Shown: piece by piece, positions 14,853 through 23,523 of the stretch
Numbering within the stretch: position 1 is the stretch's first letter
How the letters are laid out: every line of letters starts with the position of its first letter
Source: Rubricoccus sp038746605
GTDB taxonomy: Bacteria; Bacteroidota; Rhodothermia; Rhodothermales; Rubricoccaceae
Assembly: GCA_038746605.1 (NCBI GenBank)
Contig: JBCDKM010000001.1
Coordinates: forward strand, 296,618 to 360,617
Length of the DNA stretch: 64,000 nucleotides
Reading direction: 5' to 3'
Position numbers and translations under genes: made by a program
The notes under the pieces: model-generated
What the model was told of the DNA's origin: nothing
What the model saw: only the letters and a program-made list of their open reading frames with translations
Databases searched by the model: none

Positions 14853-16778
14853 GTGTCCGAATCTGAGTCTACGTTTTCAGCTGACGACGGTCTCGTCCGC
14901 GCGCTGCCCGACACTCTCGCGAGCAAAATCGCGGCGGGGGAAGTCGTCCAGCGGCCTGCCAACGCCGTCAAGGAACTCGTCGAGAACGCGCTCGATGCGG
15001 GCGCGTCGAGCATCGAGTTGACCGTGCAGCGGGCAGGGTCGGAACTGATCCAGGTAGCGGATGATGGCTGTGGCATGGGAGCGCAGGACGCGGTCGCGTG
15101 CTTCGGTCGCCACGCGACGAGCAAGCTCCGTGAGTTCGAAGACCTCGAAACGCTCCGAACGCTCGGATTCCGAGGCGAGGCCCTCGCGTCCATCGCGGCC
15201 GTCTCTCGGACCGAACTGACGACGCGGCGCCTGCAAGATCCGGCGGGAACGCGCGTCCGCGTCCACGGAGGCGAGATCGTCGAGACGGGACCGTGCGGAG
15301 CGCCAGCGGGCACGACCCTCGCCGTCCGCGATCTGTTTTACAACGTCCCCGCGCGTCGGGCCTTCCTGCGCACGCCCGCGACGGAGTTCAAGCACATCGT
15401 CGAAACGTTCCAAGCCCTCGCGCTCTCGCATCCTCGCGTCGCGTTCAGCCTCGTCCACGACGGCACCGAGGTCTACCGACTGCCCGCTGCGGAGCATCTA
15501 TCCGAGCGCGTGGCCGACCTGTTCGGCGAGCGCTACCGCGAGGCGCTGGTTCCAGTGGAAGAGGCGACCAGCTACCTCTCGGTCCGAGGAGTGGTGGGAA
15601 CGCCCGCTGTGGCCCGCCGCTCGCGAGGCGATCAGTACCTGTTCGCCAACGGGCGCTTCGTCAAGAGCCGCTCCCTGGAGCACGCCGCGGCGAGGGCGTT
15701 CGGTGCGCTGCTGCCGGACGGTACGCATCCGTTCCTTGCGCTCTTTCTGGACGTGGACCCGCGCCACCTCGATGTCAACGTGCATCCCACCAAGACGGAG
15801 GTCAAGTTCGACGACGAGCGCGGCGTCTACAGCTTCGTCGCGGCCGTGGTCAAGAAGGGCTTGGCGGAGGCTGGGCTCGCGCTCGACCTCGCGCAGACGG
15901 CGCCAGAAAGCACGCCCGCGATCCCGATGGGGCCGTCGGCCGATCCCACGAGCGGAGACGGGAGCCCGCGCCCTCCCGGCCTCCCAGACCTCCCCGCGTC
16001 GAGCCCATCGTTTACCGTCGGGACACGTGACGGGGCGGTGCCCTCCAGCGCCACACTGCCATCCGGGAGGCCGACGAGTCTTCCTGCGCTTCCTCCGTTG
16101 CCTGCTGCGCAGCCGTTCCGTCCGCTCCCGGACGCTCCCCTCGGCCCGATTCCCTCGCGTGCGGCCCAGCCCGTTTCCCGCGCCGAGTCCGCCGACCTCG
16201 GGGACCTGGTGGAAGCGCCTGAGCGAACGGTGTGGCCCTTCCGGGGGCGGTACCTGCTCTCGCCCATCGCGTCGGGACTCCTCGTCGTAGACCAGCGGGC
16301 GGCGCACGAGCGGGTGCTCTACGAAGCTGCCCTCGCAGCGTTGGAAGGCGGGATGGGCGCCAGCCAACAACTCCTCTTCCCGTTCAGCCTGGACCTCCCG
16401 CCGGACGACCGCGCGCTGCTGGACGAACTGCTCCCGGAGCTTCGCGCCCTCGGGTTCGACCTCAGCGTCGACAAACGGGCCATCGAAGTCCGAGGGGTTC
16501 CGTCCGATGTGTCGCGCGGCGACGAGAAGACGGCCCTCCGAGACTTGCTCGACCGGTATCGCCGCAACTCGGACGTGCTCCAGTTGTCCTCGCGAGAAAA
16601 CCTCGCGCGCAGCCTCGCGCGGCGGTCGGCTCACCGCGAGGGGCACGTTCTCCATCCTGCCGAGGCCAAGGTGCTCATCGAGCAGCTCTTTGCGTGCTCC
16701 GAGCCCTTCACGGACCCTGCCGGTCGTCCCACGATGGTCCGCATCGCCGAGAGCGAGATTGAGCAGCGGTTCGGTTGA
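14853..16778 (+). CDS. mutL: DNA mismatch repair protein MutL
   Basis: This protein has 641 residues from GTG 14853; GTG 14802 would add 17. MutL links MutS mismatch recognition to strand removal. The N-terminal GHKL ATPase shows KELVENALDAG (E41, N45), DDGCGM, the ATSKL loop and TLGFRGEALASIAAV. A Pro-rich linker follows (about residues 350-450), then the C-terminal dimerisation domain. D480-Q-R-A...E486...E491 keeps the spacing of the endonuclease motif DQHA-x2-E-x4-E with His changed to Arg. The Cys of ACxxAxK and CPHGRP are absent (ARRSAHR, DPAGRP), so nicking activity is uncertain; related Bacteroidota MutL proteins look similar. Confidence 0.93.
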   Translation: MSESESTFSADDGLVRALPDTLASKIAAGEVVQRPANAVKELVENALDAGASSIELTVQRAGSELIQVADDGCGMGAQDAVACFGRHATSKLREFEDLETLRTLGFRGEALASIAAVSRTELTTRRLQDPAGTRVRVHGGEIVETGPCGAPAGTTLAVRDLFYNVPARRAFLRTPATEFKHIVETFQALALSHPRVAFSLVHDGTEVYRLPAAEHLSERVADLFGERYREALVPVEEATSYLSVRGVVGTPAVARRSRGDQYLFANGRFVKSRSLEHAAARAFGALLPDGTHPFLALFLDVDPRHLDVNVHPTKTEVKFDDERGVYSFVAAVVKKGLAEAGLALDLAQTAPESTPAIPMGPSADPTSGDGSPRPPGLPDLPASSPSFTVGTRDGAVPSSATLPSGRPTSLPALPPLPAAQPFRPLPDAPLGPIPSRAAQPVSRAESADLGDLVEAPERTVWPFRGRYLLSPIASGLLVVDQRAAHERVLYEAALAALEGGMGASQQLLFPFSLDLPPDDRALLDELLPELRALGFDLSVDKRAIEVRGVPSDVSRGDEKTALRDLLDRYRRNSDVLQLSSRENLARSLARRSAHREGHVLHPAEAKVLIEQLFACSEPFTDPAGRPTMVRIAESEIEQRFG

Positions 16779-16839
16779 CGCATGGCTCTGTCGCGGCGCT
16801 GGGTTCAGCGTTCACTCTTCGTTTCTCCAGGTGCGCCCC

Positions 16840-16853
16840 CCTCGGTGCCGAGG
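16840..16853. repeat. intergenic palindrome, CCGCCTCGG family, shorter copy
   Basis: CCTCGG-TG-CCGAGG with an extended right flank (CGGG) lies between the convergent mutL and DUF4956 genes, where a bidirectional terminator would be expected. Confidence 0.75.
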
Positions 16854-16889
16854 CGGGCCAAGTCAGGACAGGGCGCCTCGTCCAACCTG

Positions 16890-17582
16890 CTACAGAGGCC
16901 GGTCCTCGTCGTAGTAGAGCGCGACGTGATCCACGCCCTCGGCGCGCCCCAGCGCGTCGGTGAGAGCGGGTGCGTCCTGGGCGTCGCGAAGTGTGACCAG
17001 GTACCCGAGGTCCAGCCGTCCCCCATCGCCCGAGCGGGCGTGGAGGAGGCGGTGCTTCTGCGCGAGGCGGTCCAGGACCGAATCCCACGTCGGCACACCG
17101 TCCGCCTCGGTGCCGTCCTCGGGTGTCTGGGCCGTGATCTCGACGAGGTACTCGCGCCGCCGAGAAGCACCGTAGCCTCCACGACCCAGCGCGAGCAACA
17201 CGCCGCCGACGATCAGCGTGGCGAGGATCGCGAGGCGATGGAAGCCCACGCCTGCGGCCAGGCCGATGGCGAGCGCGAGGAAGATGAACACGAGGTCTTG
17301 CGTGTCCTTGACCGCCGTCCGAAACCGGATGATGGACATCGCGCCGACGAGGCCGAACGCCCGCGCGAGGTTGTTGCCGATTGCCATGATGACCACGGCG
17401 GTGATCATCGCGAGGGTGATGAGGGACGAGACGAACGTGGCGGAGTAGCTCGTGCCGCGATACGTCCAGCGGTAGATCAGCGAGACGGTCAGGCCGCACA
17501 GCAGCGCGACGATCAGGTTGACCGCGATCTGCCCGGTTTCCAGCGGCAGAGTCGAGAAGGGGTCGGTGAGGTCGAAGGGCAT
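16890..17582 (-). CDS. DUF4956 integral membrane protein
   Basis: This 230-residue protein has about four N-terminal membrane helices, including SATFVSSLITLAMITAVVIMAIGNNLARAFGLVGAMSIIRFRTAVKD-type sequence diagnostic of DUF4956, and a soluble C-terminal domain (EYLVEITAQTPED to the end). DUF4956 proteins are often encoded beside VTC polyphosphate polymerases, and here the VTC gene ends four bases upstream. A role in handling or moving polyphosphate at the membrane is inferred from this association, not shown. It is the last gene of the HlyD-VTC-DUF4956 operon. Confidence 0.88.
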   Translation of the reverse strand: MPFDLTDPFSTLPLETGQIAVNLIVALLCGLTVSLIYRWTYRGTSYSATFVSSLITLAMITAVVIMAIGNNLARAFGLVGAMSIIRFRTAVKDTQDLVFIFLALAIGLAAGVGFHRLAILATLIVGGVLLALGRGGYGASRRREYLVEITAQTPEDGTEADGVPTWDSVLDRLAQKHRLLHARSGDGGRLDLGYLVTLRDAQDAPALTDALGRAEGVDHVALYYDEDRPL

Positions 17583-17586
17583 GGGG

Positions 17587-18360
17587 CTAGACTACGGCGG
17601 GGCGGCTCGCGAGAGCGCCGACGGCGGGGCCCCCGAACCGCCACGGGGCCGCTCGCGCCTCGGCTTCCATGCCCATGGCATACTTCGAGAGGGCTTGCTG
17701 CCGGAGACCAAACTCGCTCACGATCTGACGCATCCACGACGGGTAGTCGCGGTCGAACTTGACTTCCAGAATGAACCGACCGGGCAGAACCGGACGAAGG
17801 GACTCGGCATAGAGCCCCTCCAACTGGAAGCCGAGGCGGGGGTAGGCGCCGACGCGCATCTGCCGGTCGAACGTGACGCGAAGCGAAGGGTCGAACCGAC
17901 CGAGCAGGGGCTCGCGCCAGTACGTGACGAGGAGCACGGGCCTGCGGTGCTCGGCGCGGAGGCGGTAGAGGAAGCGCTCGGCTGCGGTGCGGGTCCGCCC
18001 CCGGAGACCGTCTGGAACGGTTGACGCGAGGATCTCGACGGCCTCCTGCGGACTCATCGGGGCGCGGTCTTTCCAAACGGCGTTCTCTTCTTTGCGCTTG
18101 ATTTCCAGTACGATGGGACTCGTGCCGGGTGCGTCGTAGCTGCGAACGCGAAGCTTGCGGCGGATGGCGTCGCCGGATTCCTTCTCGGCCCAGTCGCGAA
18201 GCCCTGGCGTGTCGAAGTAGATGCTCCGAACGGTGTACCCTCGCGTGTCCTCGCGCTGCTGCGTCGCGTGGGGATCGGGGCGGAGGAACGGTGCGAGGCG
18301 CGCTGCCAGCCGCACGCGGTCTCGCTCCAGAACCAGATACTTCACCTCGCTGCGCATCAC
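17587..18360 (-). CDS. VTC-domain polyphosphate polymerase
   Basis: This 257-residue protein has a single VTC domain (CYTH-like triphosphate tunnel). It opens with EVKYLVLERDRVRLAARL, continues with YTVRSIYFDTPGLRDWAEK and shows the basic tunnel strands RRKLRVRSY, VLEIKRKEENAVWKDR and VTYWREPLLGR. It ends with FILEVKFDRDYPSWM and a C-terminal helix. VTC catalytic domains make inorganic polyphosphate from ATP in yeast, and bacterial single-domain versions are thought to do the same. Its start overlaps the HlyD-like stop by four bases (ATGA), indicating coupled translation. Confidence 0.88.
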   Translation of the reverse strand: MMRSEVKYLVLERDRVRLAARLAPFLRPDPHATQQREDTRGYTVRSIYFDTPGLRDWAEKESGDAIRRKLRVRSYDAPGTSPIVLEIKRKEENAVWKDRAPMSPQEAVEILASTVPDGLRGRTRTAAERFLYRLRAEHRRPVLLVTYWREPLLGRFDPSLRVTFDRQMRVGAYPRLGFQLEGLYAESLRPVLPGRFILEVKFDRDYPSWMRQIVSEFGLRQQALSKYAMGMEAEARAAPWRFGGPAVGALASRPAVV

Positions 18361-19529
18361 CAGCGGAAGAGGTCGCCAAGCGCTGCGCGGAGATGATCGA
18401 GCGGCGCCTTGGGATCGGTCTCGATATCGGCCTGCACGAGGAGACCCGGAACGAGCCGGTCGGCGCCCTGGGTCACTTCGGCGGTGGCGACGAGATAGGC
18501 TTGTCCAGCCTGCGGCACAGCAGCTTCGCGGAGGTCTACGATGCGCGCCTTCGTTCCGTCCGTGCGCGTGCCGAGGCGGACGGTGGCGCCCATCCGAACC
18601 CGATCCCGGTCGCTCCAGCGGACGGGCAGGAGGACGTGATACGCAGAGGTGTCCGCGACGAGCAGGAGCGTGTCGGGCGAGAACACGCGATGGACACGGC
18701 CAGACAGCGGCGCGACGAGGGTGCCTAGTTCTTCGCGCTGCGCGAGGGACTCTGCTTCCCGTTCCAAGGCCTCGATCCGGGCACGAACGATGTTCGCGGC
18801 CTCGGGGCGCTCGCCCGCCTGAGCCGCGCGGACTCGGGCCTGTGCGGTCTCGACGCGGAGGCGGGCGGCTCGGGCTCGCGCTCGTGCGGTCTCTACGCCC
18901 GCCTCGGCGAGCAGGACGGCACTCTCGGCTTCCTCCAGCACCTGATCGGAAGCCAGGCCCTCAGCGGAGAGGTCGCGCTGACGCGCGGCTGTGGCCTCCG
19001 CCTGCGCCAGGACCGCTGCTGCCTCTGCGATCTCCGTTTCCATTCGAACGGCCTCCGCCTCAGACCGCCGGACCTCTTGGCGGGCGGTCTCGATGTCCAC
19101 TGTCCGCGCGCCCGTAGTGCTCAGCCGCAACTCGGCCTGTGCCTGCTCGATCTGTCCTCGCACCGCCGAGAGCCGTAGTGCAGTTTCCCCGGAGGCGAGG
19201 ACTCCCACGACCTCGCCCGCCTCGATGGTTGTCTGGGATGCCACGGGTCCCAACTCAAACCGGACGGCATCACCACGAGCCGGCTCCGATGCGAACGTCG
19301 TTCGAACCTCCCCGGTGCGGTGGTTGCGAAGGGTGGCTGTCACCGCGCCCGAAGTGGTACGGACCAGCACCCACTCCTGAATCGGGAGGACGCGCCCAAT
19401 ACTCGCTACCCGGTCGGGCAGTTCGATAGGCGCGAGGATGAGCGCGACCAGAAGGACGGCGGCGCCGGAGACGACGAGGAGCCCTGCACGGCCACGACGC
19501 CGGAACCCGGGGACGGAACGAGAACGCAT
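18357..19529 (-). CDS. HlyD-like periplasmic adaptor (membrane fusion) protein
   Basis: This 390-residue protein has an N-terminal membrane anchor (GLLVVSGAAVLLVALILAP), a lipoyl/barrel half (VVGVLASGETALRL), a long Ala/Glu/Arg-rich coiled-coil hairpin (about residues 120-270) and a returning barrel-sandwich part (GTLVAPLSGRVHRVFSPDTLLLV) with a C-terminal beta domain. Such adaptors join an inner-membrane exporter to an outer-membrane channel. No ABC or RND pump gene adjoins it. It is instead the first gene of an operon with a VTC polymerase and DUF4956, which is unusual. Confidence 0.85.
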   Translation of the reverse strand: MRSRSVPGFRRRGRAGLLVVSGAAVLLVALILAPIELPDRVASIGRVLPIQEWVLVRTTSGAVTATLRNHRTGEVRTTFASEPARGDAVRFELGPVASQTTIEAGEVVGVLASGETALRLSAVRGQIEQAQAELRLSTTGARTVDIETARQEVRRSEAEAVRMETEIAEAAAVLAQAEATAARQRDLSAEGLASDQVLEEAESAVLLAEAGVETARARARAARLRVETAQARVRAAQAGERPEAANIVRARIEALEREAESLAQREELGTLVAPLSGRVHRVFSPDTLLLVADTSAYHVLLPVRWSDRDRVRMGATVRLGTRTDGTKARIVDLREAAVPQAGQAYLVATAEVTQGADRLVPGLLVQADIETDPKAPLDHLRAALGDLFRW

Positions 19530-19644
19530 GTGGGAGGATCAAGCCCCGTAGACTACACCCGAATCGACCGGACCGTCTCGCTGGCAGTCCGGGCTCGACC
19601 GCTTCGCCGTCTCCCTCGGTTCTGCAGACGCCCCAGCTGCTCAC

Positions 19645-20976
19645 GTGCCCACCTCGGACGTCCACGACGCTTTTCGACGCCTCGGTCTCGGCGCGGACAC
19701 CCCCGTCGTCGTCGGCGTAAGCGGCGGTGTGGATTCCGTGGTGTTGCTCCGGCTTCTCCACGAGGCGGGCATTCCCGTGGTCGTGGCACACGTGGACTAT
19801 GGCCTGCGCCCCGGAAGCGCGGAGGACGCTGCGTTCGTCGCCGGGTTGGCTGATTCGCTCGCGGTGCCTGCTCGCGTGCACGAGGCCGAGATGCCCGACG
19901 AAGGCAACCGGCAGGCCGTGGCGCGGGATCTCCGGTACGCGTTTTTCCGCGAGGTCGCTGTGGCTCACGGGGCGTCGGTCGTCGCCGTCGGCCATACGGC
20001 GACCGATCAGGCCGAGACAGTGCTGGCGCATCTGATCCGTGGGGCGGGCGCCGCAGGGCTCGCTGGAATGGCAGAGTCGCGGGACCTCGCTCCGGGCATC
20101 CGCCTCGTTCGTCCGATGCTTGGACTGTCGCGAGAGGACGTCGAGCGTCTGGCCCGAACCAAGGGGTGGGCGTGGCGCGAAGACGCGAGCAACGCGACCG
20201 ACTCCTACCTCCGTAACCGGATGCGGCACAAGGTGCTGCCGCTTCTGGAGGATGAGGGCGGGACTGGAACCCTCAAGCGGATCGCACAGGCCGCCGAACG
20301 TCTTCGGGAGACCGTGGAGCATGCGGACTCTCGACTGGACCGAGTCGGAATCCCGCGAGAGGGGGGAGGAGCGATCCCGCTTCCGGCACTCGCCGTCCTG
20401 ACGTCAAGTGAGCGGGCAGAAGTGCTCGCCTCGGCGCTTCGACGGTGGGCACCGGAGGCGCCTCGTTCCGCGAGGATCCTCGCTCAGGTGGATGGGCTGT
20501 TGGAGGCTCAGGTCGGGGCCCGGGTGGACATCGGCCCATGGGTGTTCTGGCGCGAGCGCGAGGCGCTCGTGATCGCGCGTCGCGAGGACGCATGGCCGGG
20601 GGCGGTGGTTCGGGTGGGGAGCGCCCTGGAGACGCCTCCTGGTGTCTTCTTGGCTCGTCCTCTCTCAGACGTGCCGGACGCCTTCACGTCGGATCCCAAT
20701 CGAGAGATCGTGGACGGTGTCTGCCTTCGCGGGATACTACGCCTTCGGCCCTGGCGTGAGGGCGACCGATTCCAGCCTCTCGGGATGAACGGAACGGTGC
20801 TCGTCTCCGACCTCCTCACGAACCGGCGCGTCGCACCGAGTGACCGGTCCAGGCAACTCGTCCTCACCCGAGAGGGAGAGATCGTCTGGGTCGTCGGGCA
20901 CCGGGTCGCAGAAATGGGCCGGGTGACGCAGGAAACCGCCCAGGCGGTATCCCTCGAATGGACGCCTCGCGGTTGA
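19645..20976 (+). CDS. tilS: tRNA(Ile)-lysidine synthase TilS
   Basis: This protein has 443 residues from GTG 19645. TilS adds lysine to C34 of the CAU-anticodon tRNA-Ile so that it reads AUA; it is essential in most bacteria. The PP-loop S26-G-G-V-D-S31 is intact, followed by HVDYGLRPGS, GHTATDQAETVLAHLIRGAG and the RNRMRHKVLPLLE helix. The C-terminal TilS domain is present (DRFQPLGMNGTVLVSDLLTNRRV, VVGHRVAEMG). It is divergent from the HlyD-like gene. The hpt gene follows after 47 bases with its own putative promoter; tilS-hpt adjacency is common in bacteria. Confidence 0.93.
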   Translation: MPTSDVHDAFRRLGLGADTPVVVGVSGGVDSVVLLRLLHEAGIPVVVAHVDYGLRPGSAEDAAFVAGLADSLAVPARVHEAEMPDEGNRQAVARDLRYAFFREVAVAHGASVVAVGHTATDQAETVLAHLIRGAGAAGLAGMAESRDLAPGIRLVRPMLGLSREDVERLARTKGWAWREDASNATDSYLRNRMRHKVLPLLEDEGGTGTLKRIAQAAERLRETVEHADSRLDRVGIPREGGGAIPLPALAVLTSSERAEVLASALRRWAPEAPRSARILAQVDGLLEAQVGARVDIGPWVFWREREALVIARREDAWPGAVVRVGSALETPPGVFLARPLSDVPDAFTSDPNREIVDGVCLRGILRLRPWREGDRFQPLGMNGTVLVSDLLTNRRVAPSDRSRQLVLTREGEIVWVVGHRVAEMGRVTQETAQAVSLEWTPRG

Positions 20977-21003
20977 ACGGCGCGAGAGCGTCGGGTAGCT
21001 TCG
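20973..21003 (+). promoter_or_regulatory. putative hpt promoter (TTGA - 19 bp - TAGCTTCG)
   Basis: TTGA at 20973-20976 and TAGCTTCG at 20996-21003 are 19 bases apart, matching the Bacteroidetes -33/-7 arrangement (TTTG, TAnnTTTG). The element overlaps the tilS stop and lies 20 bases before ATG 21024. Identical spacing occurs at 41949-41979. Confidence 0.45.
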
Positions 21004-21023
21004 CGCTCCCCACCCTCAGCCCG

Positions 21024-21593
21024 ATGCCCGTCGCCAGCGCCCCCGAGACTGTCACCTGCCGCGGCGAGCGGTTCCGGCTGTACCTCAGCGAAGACGCCAT
21101 CGCGGCGCGAATCGCGGAACTGGGCGCTCAAATCGACGCGGACTACGCCGAGACGGACTCGCCGCCCATCTTCATCGGCGTGCTCAACGGAGCGTACATC
21201 TTCACCGCCGATCTCATGCGGGCCGTCACGGTCGAGTGCGAGGTGGACTTTTACAAGCTCTCCAGCTACGGCGCGGCGAAGGTCTCCAGCGGCACGGTCA
21301 CGGAGAAGAAGGGAATCGACGCCGATCTCGAAGGGCGGCACGTCATCGTGGTCGAAGACATCGTGGACACGGGCCTCTCCATGCGCTACGTGCTGGACCA
21401 GATCGCGGAGAAGAATCCCGCCTCGTTGAGATCCGCGGCGCTCCTCCGCAAGCCGGACGCCCTCCAAGTGGATGCGCCGGTTGACTACCTCGGCTTCGAT
21501 ATCGAGAACCTCTTCGTGATCGGCTACGGGCTGGACTACGGCCAGGTCGCGCGCAACCTCCCGGCGGTCTACATCCTGGACGAGGAGGACTGA
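21024..21593 (+). CDS. hpt: hypoxanthine phosphoribosyltransferase
   Basis: This protein has 189 residues from ATG 21024; the upstream ATG at 20958 lies in tilS. It salvages hypoxanthine or guanine to IMP or GMP using PRPP. The PRPP-binding loop VVEDIVDTGLS (109-119, acidic pair E111-D112) is perfect, and FIGVLNGAYIFTADLMRA and the flexible-loop region SSYGAAKVSSGTV match the family. LRKPDALQVDAPVDYLGFDIENLFVIGYGLDY is the usual purine-binding end. A soluble cytosolic enzyme. Confidence 0.93.
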   Translation: MPVASAPETVTCRGERFRLYLSEDAIAARIAELGAQIDADYAETDSPPIFIGVLNGAYIFTADLMRAVTVECEVDFYKLSSYGAAKVSSGTVTEKKGIDADLEGRHVIVVEDIVDTGLSMRYVLDQIAEKNPASLRSAALLRKPDALQVDAPVDYLGFDIENLFVIGYGLDYGQVARNLPAVYILDEED

Positions 21594-21598
21594 GAGTG

Positions 21599-21620
21599 CC
21601 CGCCTCGAGACCGAGGTGGG
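21599..21620. repeat. degenerate palindrome between hpt and ridA
   Basis: CCCGCCTCG-AGA-CCGAGGTGGG, a near-copy of the family with one arm mutated (GGTGGG), lies between two convergent gene ends. It can still form a stem and probably serves as a bidirectional terminator. Confidence 0.65.
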
Positions 21621-21638
21621 AAGAGCCGAGATCTCGCG

Positions 21639-22037
21639 CTAGCGGACCGCGATACAGGAGACCTCGACGCGGGCGCCGCGTGGCAGCTTGCCTACCTCTA
21701 ACGCCTCGCGAGCGGGCGTCGCCTCGCTGAAGTAGCGCGCATACACCTCGTTGACGAGCGCGTAGTCGTCCATGTCGCGGAGGAAGACCGTCACCTGAAC
21801 CACGTGGTCGAAGTCCATCTGCGCCTCGCGGAGTACAGCCGCGATGTTGTCCAGCGTCTGCGCCGTCTCCTCCTGAATGTCGCCCTCCACCATCTCGTTC
21901 GTCTTCGGGTTCAGCGCGATCTGGCCCGAGATGTAGAGCGTGTCCCCGACGAGGACACCGTGACAGTACGGCCCGATGGCGTCGGGGGCTCCTGGAGCGT
22001 AGATGCGGCGGCGCGGGGACGGCGGGCGCGGGGTCAT
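21639..22037 (-). CDS. ridA: RidA-family enamine/imine deaminase
   Basis: This 132-residue protein has the Rid/YjgF/UK114 fold. RidA hydrolyses reactive enamine/imine intermediates such as 2-aminoacrylate. Signatures include APDAIGPYCHGVLVGDTLYISGQIAL, TAQTLDNIAAVLREAQMDFDHVVQVTVFL and the C-terminal PARE-ALEVGKLPRGARVEVSCIA segment carrying the substrate-anchoring Arg and the Glu of VEVSC. The N-terminus is extended by a few basic and Pro residues. It is transcribed away from mnmA and convergent with hpt. Confidence 0.92.
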   Translation of the reverse strand: MTPRPPSPRRRIYAPGAPDAIGPYCHGVLVGDTLYISGQIALNPKTNEMVEGDIQEETAQTLDNIAAVLREAQMDFDHVVQVTVFLRDMDDYALVNEVYARYFSEATPAREALEVGKLPRGARVEVSCIAVR

Positions 22038-22142
22038 GGCGTATGGCGTTCTACGAGCCGCAAGTTCCTGCCGCCCCTGCGGACCCCGCGCGAAGAAGCC
22101 GCAGAACGGGCGCGAAGTGCCGGTGTGGCAACCGTTTGCGCA

Positions 22143-22150
22143 TAGGTTGT
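22143..22150 (+). promoter_or_regulatory. putative -7 promoter element of mnmA
   Basis: TAGGTTGT lies 24 bases before ATG 22175 and fits TAnnTTTG except at two positions. Weak support. Confidence 0.28.
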
Positions 22151-22174
22151 CCTTCTACAGCTCCAAACCCCACT

Positions 22175-23344
22175 ATGTCTCGTACCGGCCGTGTCCTCGT
22201 CGCGATGAGTGGCGGCGTGGATTCCTCCGTCGCCGCTGCGCTGCTCCACGAGCAGGGCTACGATGTCGTCGGCGTGACGATGAAGACGTGGGACCACGCG
22301 ACGACCGGCGGCAAGGCCGAGGCTCGCGCCCGTGCGTCAGGCAAGCAGGTCGGTTGCTGCTCGCTGGACGACATGAACGACGCGCGCGCCGTCTGCGTCC
22401 GCCTCGGCGTCCCGCACTTTATCGTCGACATCCGCGACGAGTTTGGCTCGTTCGTCATCGACCGCTTCGAGCGCGATTATCTCACGGGCCGAACGCCGAA
22501 TCCCTGCGTGCTCTGCAACACGCACGTCAAGTGGGCGGCGCTTCTCAACCGCGCTGATGCCCTCGGCTGTGACTTCATCGCGACGGGCCATTACGCCCGC
22601 GTCCGTCCCGAGGCGGACCGGTTCGTGCTTTCGCGCGGGTTGGACCGAAACAAGGACCAGAGCTATGCGCTCTGGGGCGTGGCACAGAAGCACCTCGCGC
22701 GGACGCTGCTTCCACTCGGCGGCTACACCAAGCCAGAGATCCGTAGGCTCGCCGGCGACCTCGGTCATGTGGAGGTGGCAGGCAAGAAGGACTCGTACGA
22801 GATCTGCTTCGTGCCGGACGGTGACTATCGCGGCTGGCTGGAGCGCCGCCGCCCGGGGCTGTCGGAGCGCGTCGGTGGTGATTTCGTGCTGGAGACGACT
22901 GGCGAGGTCGTCGGGCAGCATCGCGGGACGCCGTTTTACACCGTCGGCCAGCGGCGCGGGTTGGACCTGGCCCTCGGTGAGCCGATCTACGTCACGCGGG
23001 TCGATGCGGAGACCGAGACGGTCTACGTCGGGCCTCGCGAGGCATTGGATGGTCGGATCGTTCGCGCGAGCGAGCTCAACTGGGTCGGCCTCGGCGGCCT
23101 GGAGGGCGAGATGCCGGTGACGGCCCAGGTGCGGTACAACGGGGCCGGGGCTCCCGCCCTGGCACGCCAAACGGGAGAGGACACGCTGGAAGTGGTGTTC
23201 GAAACGCCTCGTCCGGCCCCGGCGCCCGGCCAGGCGCTCGTGATCTACGACGGCGACGACGTGCTCGCAGGCGGCTGGATCGACGAGGCGCCCCGCCTCG
23301 GTCCCGAGGCGGAGGTGGCCGTGGCGCTCCCGGTGCTGTCATGA
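22175..23344 (+). CDS. mnmA: tRNA-specific 2-thiouridylase MnmA
   Basis: This protein has 389 residues from ATG 22175. MnmA installs the s2 group on U34 of Lys, Glu and Gln tRNAs. The PP-loop MSGGVDSSVAA starts at residue 11. TPNPCVLCN gives the nucleophilic Cys111, and SYEICFVPDGDY carries the second catalytic Cys. KDQSYALWGV, FYTVGQRRGLDL and the C-terminal beta-barrel are as expected. The APRLGPEAE segment near the C-terminus is encoded by an in-gene copy of the palindromic repeat (23293-23312). The stop overlaps the next start by four bases. Confidence 0.94.
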   Translation: MSRTGRVLVAMSGGVDSSVAAALLHEQGYDVVGVTMKTWDHATTGGKAEARARASGKQVGCCSLDDMNDARAVCVRLGVPHFIVDIRDEFGSFVIDRFERDYLTGRTPNPCVLCNTHVKWAALLNRADALGCDFIATGHYARVRPEADRFVLSRGLDRNKDQSYALWGVAQKHLARTLLPLGGYTKPEIRRLAGDLGHVEVAGKKDSYEICFVPDGDYRGWLERRRPGLSERVGGDFVLETTGEVVGQHRGTPFYTVGQRRGLDLALGEPIYVTRVDAETETVYVGPREALDGRIVRASELNWVGLGGLEGEMPVTAQVRYNGAGAPALARQTGEDTLEVVFETPRPAPAPGQALVIYDGDDVLAGGWIDEAPRLGPEAEVAVALPVLS

Positions 23345-23523
23345 GCGAGACGCGCGAGTGCCCCGCCTGCGCCATGCCGACGGCGACGGATCTACCGGAA
23401 TGCGAGGTCTGCGGCTACGAGTTCCCGGAGCCGAAGGCATCGTTCAAGCCGAGTGTGTGGCTCTTCATCGGGCTGATGCTGCTGTTCGCGCTCCCCGCGA
23501 TCCGGCTCGCAGGCTGCGTGTAG
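23341..23523 (+). CDS. 60-residue zinc-ribbon plus membrane-helix protein
   Basis: This small protein starts at an ATGA overlap with mnmA, so it is translationally coupled. Residues 8-24 hold two CxxC pairs (CPACAMPTATDLPECEVCG), a likely zinc ribbon. A single membrane helix (VWLFIGLMLLFALPAI) follows, with a short Cys-containing tail. The topology suggests a cytosolic ribbon tethered to the membrane. The function is unknown; a link to tRNA thiolation is suggested only by coupling. Confidence 0.65.
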   Translation: MSETRECPACAMPTATDLPECEVCGYEFPEPKASFKPSVWLFIGLMLLFALPAIRLAGCV

